NCBI GenBank assembly: GCA_016748015.1
Contig: JAAOMT010000531.1
Coordinates: forward strand, 87,477-151,476
DNA from: Geosiphon pyriformis
Taxonomy: Eukaryota; Glomeromycota; Glomeromycetes; Archaeosporales; Geosiphonaceae
Reading direction: 5' to 3'
DNA length: 64,000 bases
Part shown: positions 43,862 through 54,600 of the stretch, in pieces
Layout of the letters: the number at the start of each line of letters is the position of its first letter
Numbering within the stretch: position 1 is the stretch's first letter
Notes under the pieces: generated by a model
Databases searched by the model: none
Told to the model about the DNA's origin: nothing
Seen by the model: the letters and a program-made list of their open reading frames with translations, nothing else
Position numbers and translations under genes: made by a program

Positions 43862-46800
43862 TCAGGTCATTTGTGATATTTTTTGAGTTGCATGCCATGA
43901 ACAGGGCAATCACTAAATATTGTTCCATATTGATTTTGTAACATATAAGAACTATTGTTCAAAACTTTGTTGACTATAAAGGGTCCTTTCTACCGGCTAG
44001 AGAATTTATCACCATAGACATTGTCTCTGTCTGAACAGTATTCCAAAACTAAGTCACCAACACTTAAGAAAAGTGTTTTATAGGTCTTTTTCTTTTTGAG
44101 CTTCTTTTGGATCTGTTTTATCTTTTCAAAGGCAATTATCCGTGCTTCTACTAATAAGTCAAGAATGATACCAAGTCTTCTTTGCAAAATGTCCTTGTAA
44201 TCTCCTATTGTTATTTCTTCAAAAGATATTGTTTCTATATTCATTTCTATTGGTAGAGTTGCCATTCATCCATAAAGCAGATAAAAGGGTTCATAACTTG
44301 TTATGTCATGATTCACAGTTCTGTAAGCAAACAAGACTGAAGGCAATACTTTGTCCCATAAGTTGGTTTTTTCACTGGTTTTGGCTAGGGTTTCACATAG
44401 TGTTCTATTGAAATATTTCACTAGACCATTTGTTTGGGGGTGATAAGGAAAAGAGAGTTTATGAAGTATTCCCATTTTTCTGCAAAGTTCTTCAACCAGT
44501 GTATTGAGAAAAGCTTTTCCTCTATCAGATAAAAGTTCTTTGGGGCAGCCGTAGCAACAGATAATATCTTCATAAATGAAATTGGCAATTAAGACTGCTG
44601 TTTGATCTAGGGTGGCTCTTGCTTCTACCCATTTTGTAAGATAGTCGGTAGCTGTGATAATGTATCTGTTGCCATCAGGAGTTACTGTTAAAGGTCCAAC
44701 AACATCTATATCAATTCTATCAAATGGTTGACCAACAGAGATTGGATGAATATCTTTCTTGCGATTGGGTTTTCCTCTTTTTTGGTAGGTATCACAGGTT
44801 TTGATGTATTCAGCAATGTCTTTTCCCAAGGTAGACCAATAATAGCGAGCTAAAGTTTTCTGAATTGTTTTTGTTTTTCCAAAGTGTCTAGCTAATGGAT
44901 CAGTGTACATATTGTAGATCACAATTTCTCTTTCTTTAAATTTAATGACTCTCTGAGGGCGGTCAAGATCTTTTCTATTTCTTTTATATAACTGGTTCTG
45001 GCAAATCAAATAGAAATTTGATTGTTTTTGCAAATGTTCTCTTTGCTGTCAAATATAGTCTGGTGAGTATTGTCTTTTACCCAAAAATTTCATTAAAGCA
45101 GAGTAGTTGTTCAAGTCCATTATCATGTTTGTTTGTGGGGGAGTTACAAATAATTAAGTTGGTTTGGTTTGAGAGGGTTTTACTATCACTGGATGGTAAG
45201 TCTAGAGAGAGCGTTGGCGTTTTGATGATTAGCTCTTTTGTGGTATTGAATGTCATAGTCGAATTCATCCAAGTGGAGTATCTAGCGAGTTATCCGTTTA
45301 TGTTCCAGGTTTTTTTTGTTGCATAGCCAAACCAAAGCTTGGTGATCTGTTATCACCAAAAATTTCACACCCTTAAGATATTTGTCCCAGTAGCTGATAG
45401 CCCAAACTACTGCTAAGCATTCCTGCTCAGTAACTGAGTAGTTCCTTTCTGCTGGTGTGAGAGTTCTACTGGCATATGCTACGGCATGTTCTCTGTTATC
45501 TTCATCTTTTTGGGAAAGAACAACACCAAGTCCATAGCCAGATGCATCAGTGTGAAGGATAAAAGGTTGATCCAAATTAGGTTGCATGAAGATGGGTTCT
45601 GTAACCAGTTTTTCCTTCAGAATTTCAAATGCTTTTTGTTGATGAGTGCTCCAGTGATAATTGATGTTTTTCCTAAGTAGCTGATTAAGAAGAGCAGCGA
45701 TTTTGGAGAAATCCTTGACAAACTTGCAATAATAAGAGGCCAAACCAAGAAAAGAGCATAATTCATGAACATTCATTGGTTGTCTAATGTTTTGAACTTT
45801 TTCAATTTTGGCTGGATCAGAGAAGATTCTATCTTTTGTAATAAGATGGCCAAGAAACTGGGTGGATTAATGTCCAAAAAATGATTTGATTGGATTGATC
45901 TTGAGACCAGCATTTCTAAAGAGGTCAAAAACTTTTTGCAAATGTTCAAGGTGTTCATCCCAGGTTTTTGAGTATACCATTATGTCGTCCAAGTAGACTA
46001 AAACAAAGTTTTCTTTTACTAATTTAAATACTTTGTCCATTAAGCGTTGAAATATGGGAGGAGCATTTGTGAGACCAAAAGACATGATTGTGAATTCGTA
46101 AGTACCATATTTGGTAATGAAGGCAGTTTTTTTTCTGCTTTCTGGATCCATCTCTACTTGCCAGAATCCAGCAGTTAAGTCAATGGTTGAGAAGAAAACA
46201 GCACCATGGAATTGGTCTAGCATTGCATCAATCTTGGAAAGTAGGTACATGTCTTTTTCAGTAATGGCATTTAATTGGCGATAGTCAACACAAAAGTGTA
46301 GGGTTTTTTCTTTCTTGGATACCACTACAACTGGGAATGCCCATTCACTTTTGGTTTCCTGTATAAATCCAAGGGTTTTCATTTGGGTTATTTCTTTTTT
46401 GATAAACTCATCATTGTGCCGGTTGGATTGATAGGGCTTCAAATGGATGGGGCGAGTTTCTCTGGTGATGATAGTGTGTTGTATCACATGTGTACATCCA
46501 GGAGGTTCACCTTCTTTTGAGATAATTGGGCTGTTTCTAGCCAGCAGGTTTTCAATGTCTACTTTTCTTTCTTCTGGAGAGGGTTTTTTTTGTTCTACAA
46601 CTAATAATTGGATTTCAGGTGGTTTGTTTTCAAAGGATTTTTGGACTTCTTTTATTTCCTCTCGGGGTATCAAGCTGATTGGTTCCCAATCTTTGTAATA
46701 GATCAGGCAGGACATGCATTCATCGTTAGGAGAATACAATGATTTGTCGCACCAGCACCAGGCACAAAAACCATGCCACCAATAACTGTATTTGGCTTTC

Positions 46801-47879
46801 TTGCCTGGCTTTCTGTCAAAGGTTTTTCTGAGCATGTCATAATAAGACCAGCAGATCAGCTTGCCATTGACAATAATTCTTTCTTTATCTGCCTTAATAT
46901 TATCTAGTAGTTTGCCATTGCTAGTGAAGATGGTATAAGCAAGTTCAGCAGTTTCTTCTTGTTCTTCTTGTTCTTCTTCTTCTTCACTTTCTTCATCATC
47001 TGATTCATCTGATTCATTTTTTTCTGGGCTCTGCTTGGGTACTGGGGAAGTTGTCCAATAGCAACACTTAACCACAATGGGTTTTTCACCACATCTGATG
47101 GTTAGTTCACAGAGTTCATAATCAAGCAAAGCCTTTGCTTTCTTGAGCCATTCATTGCCAACAATAATGGTGTATTCTTTTACTTCGGACACTTCCATAT
47201 CAGTTTCAATGCTGATGCCATTAATGTGGACAGAAATAGCTTTGGCTATGCCAAGCCCTTTTTTCTTATTACCATGCATATTGGTCATTGGTCGTGTGGA
47301 TAATTCATCAATTTTTCTGCCAATTGCTTCAAGAAATTGTTTGGCAATAACACTAACAGATGATCCACTGTCTAGGATCAAATCAATGAAGTAGCCAGCC
47401 ACTTGGACTTTACAAATTAGAGGAGTGACATTGCTATTGTCAGCAAGTCCAGCTTGGCGAGGGCATTTGTTGGTTTTGGGTGTCTTTTTCTTTGGAATCA
47501 GGGATTTGCGAAGATCTTTTCTGAATTGTGGATGGGTCATCAATTGGCCAAAGATTATATGTGCTGGGGTTTCCATAAGGTCTTTGACAACAGAATAGGG
47601 ACCGGATTTTTGTACTATTTCTGGGGGTTCCAACGTTGGAGGGTTCTTGAAAACTTTGGCTTTTGGGGGCTCATTGTTGTCAGCAGTTGATGTAGAAGCT
47701 TTATTGGGGTCTAGAACAAAATCAACTTTGGCTTTCTTCTTCTTTCTTGTGGATTCAGAGGGGTTGATTGCTAATTCATCCATGTCATGGTCATCATCAG
47801 TTAAGTTAAAAGTGTAAAAGAGGTTTTCTTCTGGTTGGCTTGCACTCTCACCCTTTGGAGATGCGCCTACCAGTTTAAA
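43860..47879 (-). pseudogene. Gypsy L pol: protease, RT, RNase H, integrase
   Basis: A long open stretch 47783-45867 (638 codons) carries the protease with intact LILDSGSSVSVIAKQF (about 47370), an acidic linker (DESDDEESEEEEEQEEQEE, about 47000), the Cys-rich insert CAWCWC then CMSC (46760-46700), and RT with FCVDYRQLNAIT, TIDLTAGFWQ and intact VLVYLDDIMVYS (45990). After TAA for Gln: RNase H 45776-45282 with [20 protein letters not shown] and VITDHQALVW, all acidic residues present. After TAG for Trp and a linker: integrase 45033-43990. There the first zinc His is Tyr (MYTDPLARHFG), the last zinc Cys is Tyr (CDTYQ), and the catalytic Glu is Lys (NGLVKYFNRTL), while both catalytic Asp remain. 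So L cannot integrate by itself. Confidence 0.88.
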
Positions 47880-49420
47880 GACTAATAAACAGTGGCTTCA
47901 ACTAGGGGATCCTCTCCAAAGAAATTGATGTTGGCATGATTGGGTCTTTGGTTGGGCACATTGTTGTTGTTGATCTTGTTGTTTTGAGCATCATTGTTTC
48001 TGGGGACTGGTGGAGGCAGTGGAAGATTGTTGCAATCTCTTAAAAAGTGTCCAGTTAATCCACAGTGATAGCATACAGGTGGGCCATGATTTTGTTGTCT
48101 TTGATAAGGTGGTTGCTGGGGCTGATTGAAGCGTGGTTCAAATCTGGGTCTTTGTGGTTGCTGATTTTCTCTGACTGCTTGGGCTAAGGGTTCTAATAAC
48201 TGAGCAAAATTTACTGTGAGTCTGTCTATTAACTGTTCATTTGGATCTTGAGTGTGAATGGCAAAAGAAGTAGCAGCCATTTGAGGGGCAGGAGCCATGA
48301 CAGAAACAGAAACAAAAACTGGTAGTGTGGATCCCAAGTGCATCCTTTGGTTGTCTTCAATTCTTTGTGCTAATTCAATGGCCATATTCATGGTGGAATT
48401 ATCTTTCAGGACCAGGAGGAGCCAAAGAGCATATGATAGATCAGTTCTCAATCCTTTTGTGAAGGAGTGAATTTTTTGCTCTTCTGTCCAATTTTTTCCA
48501 GTGTCTACTCATTTGATTAACTTTCTGATTGCTTTGGCGTATTTGGTTACAACTTTACCAGGACCTTGGGTTCTTCTTTCCAATTCCATACGCCATTTTG
48601 ATATTAATATTGGGGTTCTGAACTTGTTTTCAAACCGGGTAGTAAAAAAAGTGTTGATTTCTCCCACATTTGCTGGTGTCCATCTAACAATTCTTTGCTG
48701 GGCATTGGCATCTGTTTCTTGTGAGAACCAGATAGCAGGGGATCCTTGAAGGTAGCCACCAACAATTTGGAACTTGTACTCATTATTATATTAATTGGCT
48801 GTAGCAGCTCTTTCAAAGTCATCCAACCATTCAATTGGATCTTGTGCATCACTTTTAAATAATGGTATTGGGGTGTTGTTTCTTCGCCCTAGAGCAGTTT
48901 GTATACCTTGGAGGGCGGCCAGAATGTTTGCTTGCATGAGGTCATTAGCCATTGGTTCAGGGGTAACTGTTTGTATAGATGAGTCTAATTCACTTGATAA
49001 AAAATCAAAAACAGGTGCAGTTTGGTAGCTTTCTTCTTCTGTTTCAAAGGGAGTTTCAGTTGCTTGATGGGCAGCAATCCAAATGTGGATTTGATGATTC
49101 AGATATTCGAAATCAGAGGGCTGTTGTTCAAAGGTTGCAGAATATAAGAGCTGATTGATACTGTTGTTTCTTTCTTCAAAGTCATTTTCAAAATAAGCTT
49201 GGTCAAAGTAATAGGTTGTATAAGCATTGTAGGTTTCAGCTGAATGCTGGTTCAGGAACCAGTTCCAAAAGTCTTGGAATTGTCTACTGGATTGTTTTTT
49301 AAGAGGAAAGCAGATCAAGCAGGAGGGCAAGAGATTGAGTTCAATAAAGTCTAGATCGTTTCTGTTGTGTGCTGCAAAGTGTTCTTCTGATTGCTGTGGC
49401 AGATATGAGTAATCACCCAT
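47867..49420 (-). pseudogene. Gypsy L gag, two in-frame stops
   Basis: ATG 49420-49418: MGDYSYLPQQSEEHFAAHNR, about 518 codons. TAA near 48793 replaces the Gln seen in J (ATANQYDNKYKF), and TGA near 48510 replaces a codon that is CAA or CAT in other copies. Gag domain with DPIEWLDDFERAATAN and RMELERRTQGPGKVV; Pro/Gln-rich region (NQPQQPPYQRQQNHG); CCHC knuckle CYHCGLTGHFLRDC near 48075. A TAG at 47882-47884 precedes the slippery site, where J has Gln. Natural stop at 47867-47869. Gag would form the virus-like particle and bind RNA. Confidence 0.87.
47873..47879 (-). promoter_or_regulatory. Gag-pol -1 frameshift site TTTAAAC (gypsy L)
   Basis: Minus strand codons TTA AAC TGG TAG in gag frame; the -1 frame is open into pol (LVGASPKGESASQPEEN). 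Confidence 0.72.
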
Positions 49421-49472
49421 ACAATAAGGGAATAAGTGAATTTTGACAACCTCACAGGGAGCACTACTTTTA

Positions 49473-50102
49473 TGTTACAGGTTGGAGTAACAAGCTAATG
49501 GATAGCAAGGAAGAACAGTATTGTATGGTGATGGAAATAAACAAAAAAGGAATTACAATAAGGGAGCAAATTGAATAAGTAGGAATTCAATGTGCATGAT
49601 CAGTCTCATAAAAATCACAGTTGCTAATCTTTTCTTAAATCTGAAGGTAGAGAAATAGTCCGTGATTGTCAACAAGATAACACCGGTGTTATTATTCTAT
49701 GCCTCAACTCGGCGATTCTTAGAATCAATAACAGGTATCATTGTACTTTTCAATTGTTTCTTTATTCAATAAATTACAAGAGCAAGCCAATTGCTTCTCA
49801 GGCTAATTCTAACAAATACAAATCAAGAAGGGGAAAAGATAAGGTATGTGAATGCCAACAAGTAGATACTTAAAGGTAAGGAAAGGGGAATAAGCGATTA
49901 TAAGAGGAAGTAATTGATATTGTTTATTTTATTACTTTGATCATATCTTTCTACAACTAAAGGAATTATCGCTTATATAGCTATCTAAAGTGGTCAACGA
50001 TCAGGTCAACAATCATTATCTAAAAATAGGGTGGCTAATTATATGACATCATTGGCTAATACATGTGATAATTAATAAAAACTATGTGTTTCAACTGTAA
50101 CA
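49473..50102 (-). repeat. 5' LTR of gypsy L (630 bp)
   Basis: On the plus strand TGTTACAGGTTGGAG to CAACTGTAACA. Two 12-bp units at 49992-50015; TATA box CTATATAAG on the minus strand at 49980-49972. The primer site just inside reads TAGTGCTCCCTGTGAGG, with TAG in place of TGG. Confidence 0.92.
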
Positions 50103-50180
50103 ATATTTTACTATATCTACTTCTGATTGGTTAATAACTATGCTAATATATATTCCCTATATTTCTATGAGTAATACTGA

Positions 50181-52440
50181 GATGAACATCTTGAACACTT
50201 GCAAAAGGTTTTTGACCTGCTCAGAAATGCTGGCCTTAAAATTAACCTAATTAAATCTTTCTTTGGATGCCAATCTACCCAGTTTTTTGATCATTTTATT
50301 ACAAAAAATGGAATTTTCCCTGACCCAGCTAAAGTTGAAAAAGTTCAGAATATTAGACAACCAATGAATGTTCCTAAACTATGTTCTTTCCTTGGTTTGG
50401 TCTCTTACTATTGCAAATTTATCAAGGATTTCTCTAAAATTGTCTTTCTTCTTAATCAGCTACTCAAAAAAAATGTCAATTATTACTGAGACACTCATCA
50501 ACAAAAAGCTTTTGAAATTCTAAAGGAAAAACTTATTACTAAACCAATTCTCATGCAATCTGATCTGGACCAATCTTTCATCCTCCATACTAATGTATCT
50601 GACTATAGACTTGGTGTTGTCCTTTCATAGAAAAATGAAAATGGCAGAGAACATGCCATAGCATATGTCAGTAGATCTCTCACACCAGCAGAAAAGAATT
50701 ATTCAGTCACTGAACAAGAATGTTTAGCAGTAGTTTGGACTACTAGTTACTGAGATCAATATCTTTTTGGTGCAAAATTCTTAGTAGTAACAGATCATCA
50801 AGTCTTGGTTTGGCTGCGTAATAAAAAGAAGTTGAAACACAAATAAATAACTTGCTGGATACTCCACTTGGATGAATTTGACTATAATATTTAACACTAC
50901 AAAGGAGCAAATCATCAAAATGCCAATGCTTTCTCTAAACTTACCATCTAATGATAATACAATCTCTTAAACCAAACCAACTTAATTATTAGTAACTCTT
51001 TCACAAACAAACACGATAATAGACTTGGACAACTACTCTGCCTTAATGGAATTTTTGGGTAAAGGACAATACCCACCAGAATACACTTAACAGCAAAGAG
51101 AACATTTGCACAAACAATCAAATTTCTATTTGATTCACCAAAACCAGCTATATAAAAGAAATAGAAAAGATTTTGACTGCCCCCAGAGAGTCATCAAATT
51201 TGAAGAAAGAGAATTTAATAATATATAACATGTATACTGATCCATTAACTAGACACTTTGGAAAAACAAAAACAATTCAGAAAACTTTAGCTTACTATTA
51301 TTGGCCTATATTGGGAAAGAACATTGTTGAATACATCAAAACCTGTAACATCTGCCAAAAAAGAGGCAAACCCAATCACAAAAAAATATCCATTCAATCT
51401 TTGTTGGTCAACTATTTGACAGAATTGGTATAAATGTTGTTGGACCTTTAACAATAACTCCTGATGGCAACAGATACATTATTACAGCTACTAACTATCT
51501 TACAAAGTAAGTAAAAGCAAAAGCCACTCCTGACCAAACAGCAATTTCAATAGCCAATTTCATTTATGAAGATATTATTTGCCATCATGGCTGTCCCAAA
51601 AAACTTTTATTTGATAAAAGAAGAGTTTTTCTCAGTACATTGGTTGAAAAAAACAGCAATTTCAATAGCCAATTTCATTTATGAAGATATTATTTGCCAT
51701 TATGGCTGTCCCAAAAAACTTTTATCTGATAAAAGAAGAGTTTTTCTCAGTACATTGGTTGAAAAACTTTGTAGAAAAATGGGAATATATCATAAACTTT
51801 CCTCTTCTTATTACCCCCAAACAAATGACCTAGTGGAATGTTTTAATAGAACACTATGTGAAACCCTAGCCAAAACCAGTAAAAAAACAAACTTATGAAA
51901 CAAAGTATTGTCTTCAGCTTTGTTTGCTTATAGAACTGTGAATTATGACATAACAAGTTATGAATCTTTTTATCTGTTTTATGGATGTATGGCAACACTA
52001 CCAATAGAAACTGACATTAAAACAATATTCTTTGAAGAGATCACAATAGGAAATTACAAAAATATTTTGCAAAGAAGACTTGGTACCATTCTTGATTCCT
52101 TGGTTGAAGCACAAATAATTGCTTTTAAAAAGATAAAACAGTTCCAAGAAAAGCTTAAAAAAAAGAAAACCTATAAAACACTTTCTTTAAGTGTTGGTAA
52201 CTTGGTATTAGAATATCATTTTGACAGAGACAATGTCTATAGTAATAAATTCTCTAGCTAATGGAAAAGACTTTTTATAGTCAACAAAGTTTTGAACAAT
52301 GGTTTTTATATTCTTCAAGATCAATCTGGAACAATCTTCAATGATTGTTTTGTTCATAGTACATAACTCAAGAAATATCATAAACGACCTAATTAGTTGC
52401 CTGTTGTGGTAATACTGACTCAAATAATTAACAAAAATCA
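50181..52440 (+). pseudogene. Gypsy J pol, second part: RT end, RNase H, integrase
   Basis: Resumes RT at DEH after solo LTR K: LEHLQKVFDLLRNAGLKIN (50190), TKNGIFPDPAKVEKVQN, then RNase H ([34 protein letters not shown]). Integrase from about 51060: LTRHFGKTKT, CNICQKRGKP (51345), GINVVGPL (51430), LLSDKRRVF (51725), NDLVECFNRTLCETLA with catalytic Glu (51825). A 115-bp tandem duplication (51541-51655 and 51656-51770) shifts frame in the catalytic core. The GPY/F-like module ends about 52400. Several TAG/TGA for Trp and Gln. Confidence 0.82.
51541..51770. repeat. 115-bp direct tandem duplication in gypsy J integrase
   Basis: Both halves begin GCAATTTCAATAGCCAATTT and end in GGTTGAAAAAAACA / GGTTGAAAAACTTT contexts. 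They differ at a few C/T positions. Not a multiple of three. Confidence 0.85.
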
Positions 52441-53145
52441 AGTATAAATAAATGCACTATTTCCAAAACAGAAGTATCTTTAATCAACATAAACAATTAT
52501 TTTCTGAATTAAAACATTTAAAACACCTTCTATACTCTCTATAAATATTAGATCAAAAACTATCCAAATGCTACTTTGACTATTGGAAAACAAACCACTA
52601 TAACTGATAATAGTGAAACATATACTGTTATTAGACCAAAAAAAACTACTATCAAAAGAGAAAAAATTGGTAGCAAAATGAATAAATATCTGTTGAAAAG
52701 TATAACAGCAGCTATACTCTTACCTTCCAGTACAATTGAAAAAACACTTCAAGAAATCTTACCTATAGACAAAAACTTGTCATATAAAAGACAATTAGAA
52801 CTCTATGGTCACCTTGGTGAAATCATAAAAGATATGAAACTCATGAAAAAAACAACTTCAGAAATACAGGCAGAAATTTTGGGCATTATACAGTTAGATG
52901 TCCCAAGAGTTTTAACTATTGCTAAAAAAGCCAAAACTCTAATACAAAGATTTGGTCTCTTGGATACAAAACTCATTTCGCCTCAAGTGTTATATATTCT
53001 ATCTACAAAAGACTTCAACAAATTAGTTAGCTTTGAGTTAAATAAAACTTTTCAATTAGATTACATCATGAATAGCTTAATTTTGCCGGAGCTTAATCTC
53101 TTTGAAGAGAATAATATTATGGTTGAAACTTACACTTCTTTTTAA
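52441..53145 (+). pseudogene. Gypsy J ORF3 (unknown function), C-terminal 189 codons open
   Basis: From about 52441: SSINKCTISKTEVSLININNY, TAA near 52509, further stops to 52560, then open 52576-53145: LTIGKQTTITDN-like start, RPKKTTIKREKIGSKMNKY, LPIDKNLSYKRQLELYGHL, EIQAEILGIIQLDVPRVLTI, LSTKDFNKLVSFELNK, LNLFEENNIMVETYTSF. The final 10 codons lie in the 3' LTR (LTR starts 53115). The open stretch is long for such a decayed element. No known domain recognised. Confidence 0.72.
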
Positions 53146-53852
53146 TTATTACATGTATTAACCACTAATGTTATATAAATTAACCACTCTATTTTTAGAA
53201 AGTAATCATTGACCTGACTGTTAATTTGATCATTGATCTGATTATTAACTTAATTAATGATCTGATTATTGACCTGATCATTGACCTGATCATTGACCTA
53301 ATTGTTGATTTAATTATTGATCACTTTTGATAACTATATAAATAATGGATCTCTTAGCTGTAGAAAAATATGTAAAAATCAAGGAAATCAAATAAATAAA
53401 ATAACAACTTTTATCTTAATCTTTTTCTTATTGCTAATTTCTCTTTTCCTATCTTCAAATATCTGAATATCTTAGAGTAAAAGATCATTTGTTGGTTATT
53501 TCTTATTCTTTTTCTGACTTGTATAATTGTAGCATTTGAAGATTATTGAATAAAGCATGACTGAAGAGTACATCTGATACCTAATATTGAATTCTAAGAG
53601 CACTAATATAAGGCATAAAATTATACAAGGCATAATTATTTGTTAACAGTACAGACTATCCCTTTATTTTCAGATTCCCAGGTTATCTTTGAAAAGTATA
53701 GTGACTGAGATATTTTATAAGACTGATTTTACACATTGAATCCATACTTATTTAATTCACTCTTTGAAATTGAAATCTCTTTGATTATTTTCATTACCCT
53801 ACAATCCTGTTTTCCCTTATTATCCGTTAGCTTGTTACTCCAATCCATAACA
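53115..53852 (+). repeat. 3' LTR of gypsy J (738 bp)
   Basis: Starts TATTATGGTTGAAAC, ends CAATCCATAACA. Ten 12-bp units at 53203-53322. Followed by the target duplication CTAT. Confidence 0.88.
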
Positions 53853-53856
53853 CTAT

Positions 53857-54573
53857 AATAATAATTATTTTTTTTGGTGTATTCATAAAAATTTCTTTAA
53901 TTACCACAGTCTAATCTGAATATATTTCTTGTTTTTTGAAATTGATGTTTACAATGATTTTTTTTTTCTGGCCAATGCTACAGCTTTTTTTATATTCTTT
54001 TCTAATGTAAATATTAATTTAATAATTCCTTCAAATTTTGAAAAAGTAGTGACTCCCCAAAATTATTGATAGTTAAAAAAAATTTCTAATGTATTAAGTT
54101 TTTGTCATTATTAATTTGTCTTTTATAGCTGAAAGATTAACATCCAAGACAAAAAATTTTTTAATTAATATTTTTACTGAATTTTCACTATTTTTAAATC
54201 AATTTATCTTTTGTTCAAAGAAATATCAAGAGAAGATAAAAAGAAGCCAATTTCATCATCTATTTTAAAATTCAGAAAACTAAAAAACAAGTCACAAACC
54301 ATGTCAATATTTACTTTTTTCATCTTAAAAGTAGCAGCAGCAGAATTCAGAAGAAATTCATTATTTACACTATTTATAAAGCCATTGTCTTAACTCTTAC
54401 TAGACTTACTGCTCATATCTAAATAAACATTATTACTAAAATTAGACCTCCTTAAAAAAACATTTCTTTTATTACCTGAGTGCTTAATATTCCTAGCACA
54501 ATCTTCTTTTTCTGAAAAAAAAACCACCAGCAGAACTATAAAAAGCTCTTTTGGGCACCTTTTTTTTAGCCAT
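53857..54573 (-). pseudogene. LINE-2 ORF1, N-terminal part
   Basis: ATG 54573-54571 gives MAKKKVPKRAFYSSAGG, then basic and Ser/Asn-rich residues (GNKRNVFLRRSNFSNN, SAAATFKMKKVNIDM). Stops from about 54390 on. The other half is at 36377-37471, beyond gypsy J. The start resembles remembered Glomeromycotina LINE ORF1 proteins (MAKKKVP-type). Confidence 0.7.
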
Positions 54574-54600
54574 ATTATTACTTGAAACAGTTTTCAAATC

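Larger units (their letters stand above)
42390..50102 (-). mobile_element. Gypsy-family LTR retrotransposon L, best preserved copy
   Basis: Minus-strand element of 7,713 bp with LTRs 42390-43139 (3') and 49473-50102 (5') and the target duplication ATAT (42386-42389 and 50103-50106). Gag starts at 49420, the frameshift site is at 47879-47873, then pol and ORF3. It is the innermost insertion in the nest and has the fewest stops and the most CpG of the gypsy copies, so it is the youngest by three independent signs. Confidence 0.93.
41648..50176 (-). mobile_element. Solo LTR K of a related family, split by gypsy L
   Basis: Own sequence 41648-42389 plus 50107-50176, about 810 bp. On the plus strand it starts TGTTACAGGTGAC and ends GAGTAATA. 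It interrupts the RT codons of J between TTTGG and GATGAAC; flanks TTGG (41644-41647) and CTGA (50177-50180) may be a 4-bp duplication altered by two transitions. On the minus strand it has a TATATATATATA box (42208-42219). It carries no coding region and is not the same sequence as the F/I/J/L LTR, but shares its terminal bases. Confidence 0.65.
37472..53852 (+). mobile_element. Gypsy-family LTR retrotransposon J, holding K and L
   Basis: LTRs 37472-38137 and 53115-53852 with a perfect 4-bp target duplication CTAT (37468-37471 and 53853-53856) inside LINE-2 ORF1. Gag and pol are interrupted in RT at 41648-50180 by solo LTR K, which carries L. Own length is about 7.8 kb. Order: LTR, gag, frameshift site, pol, ORF3, LTR. 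Confidence 0.9.
32976..54600 (-). mobile_element. LINE-2 element, old, split by gypsy J
   Basis: A second LINE family on the minus strand: ORF1 from ATG 54573-54571 down to 53857, then (across gypsy J) 37471-36377, then ORF2 with endonuclease and reverse transcriptase down to 32976, where element I cuts it. The CTAT duplication on both sides of J shows that the two parts were once continuous. Its proteins resemble ORF1/ORF2 of LINEs that I recall as abundant in Glomeromycotina (from memory). Very degenerate and almost free of CpG. Confidence 0.8.

Noticed and set aside
54211-54393. Small plus-strand ORF of 60 codons
   Set aside because: Antisense of the LINE-2 ORF1 N-terminus.
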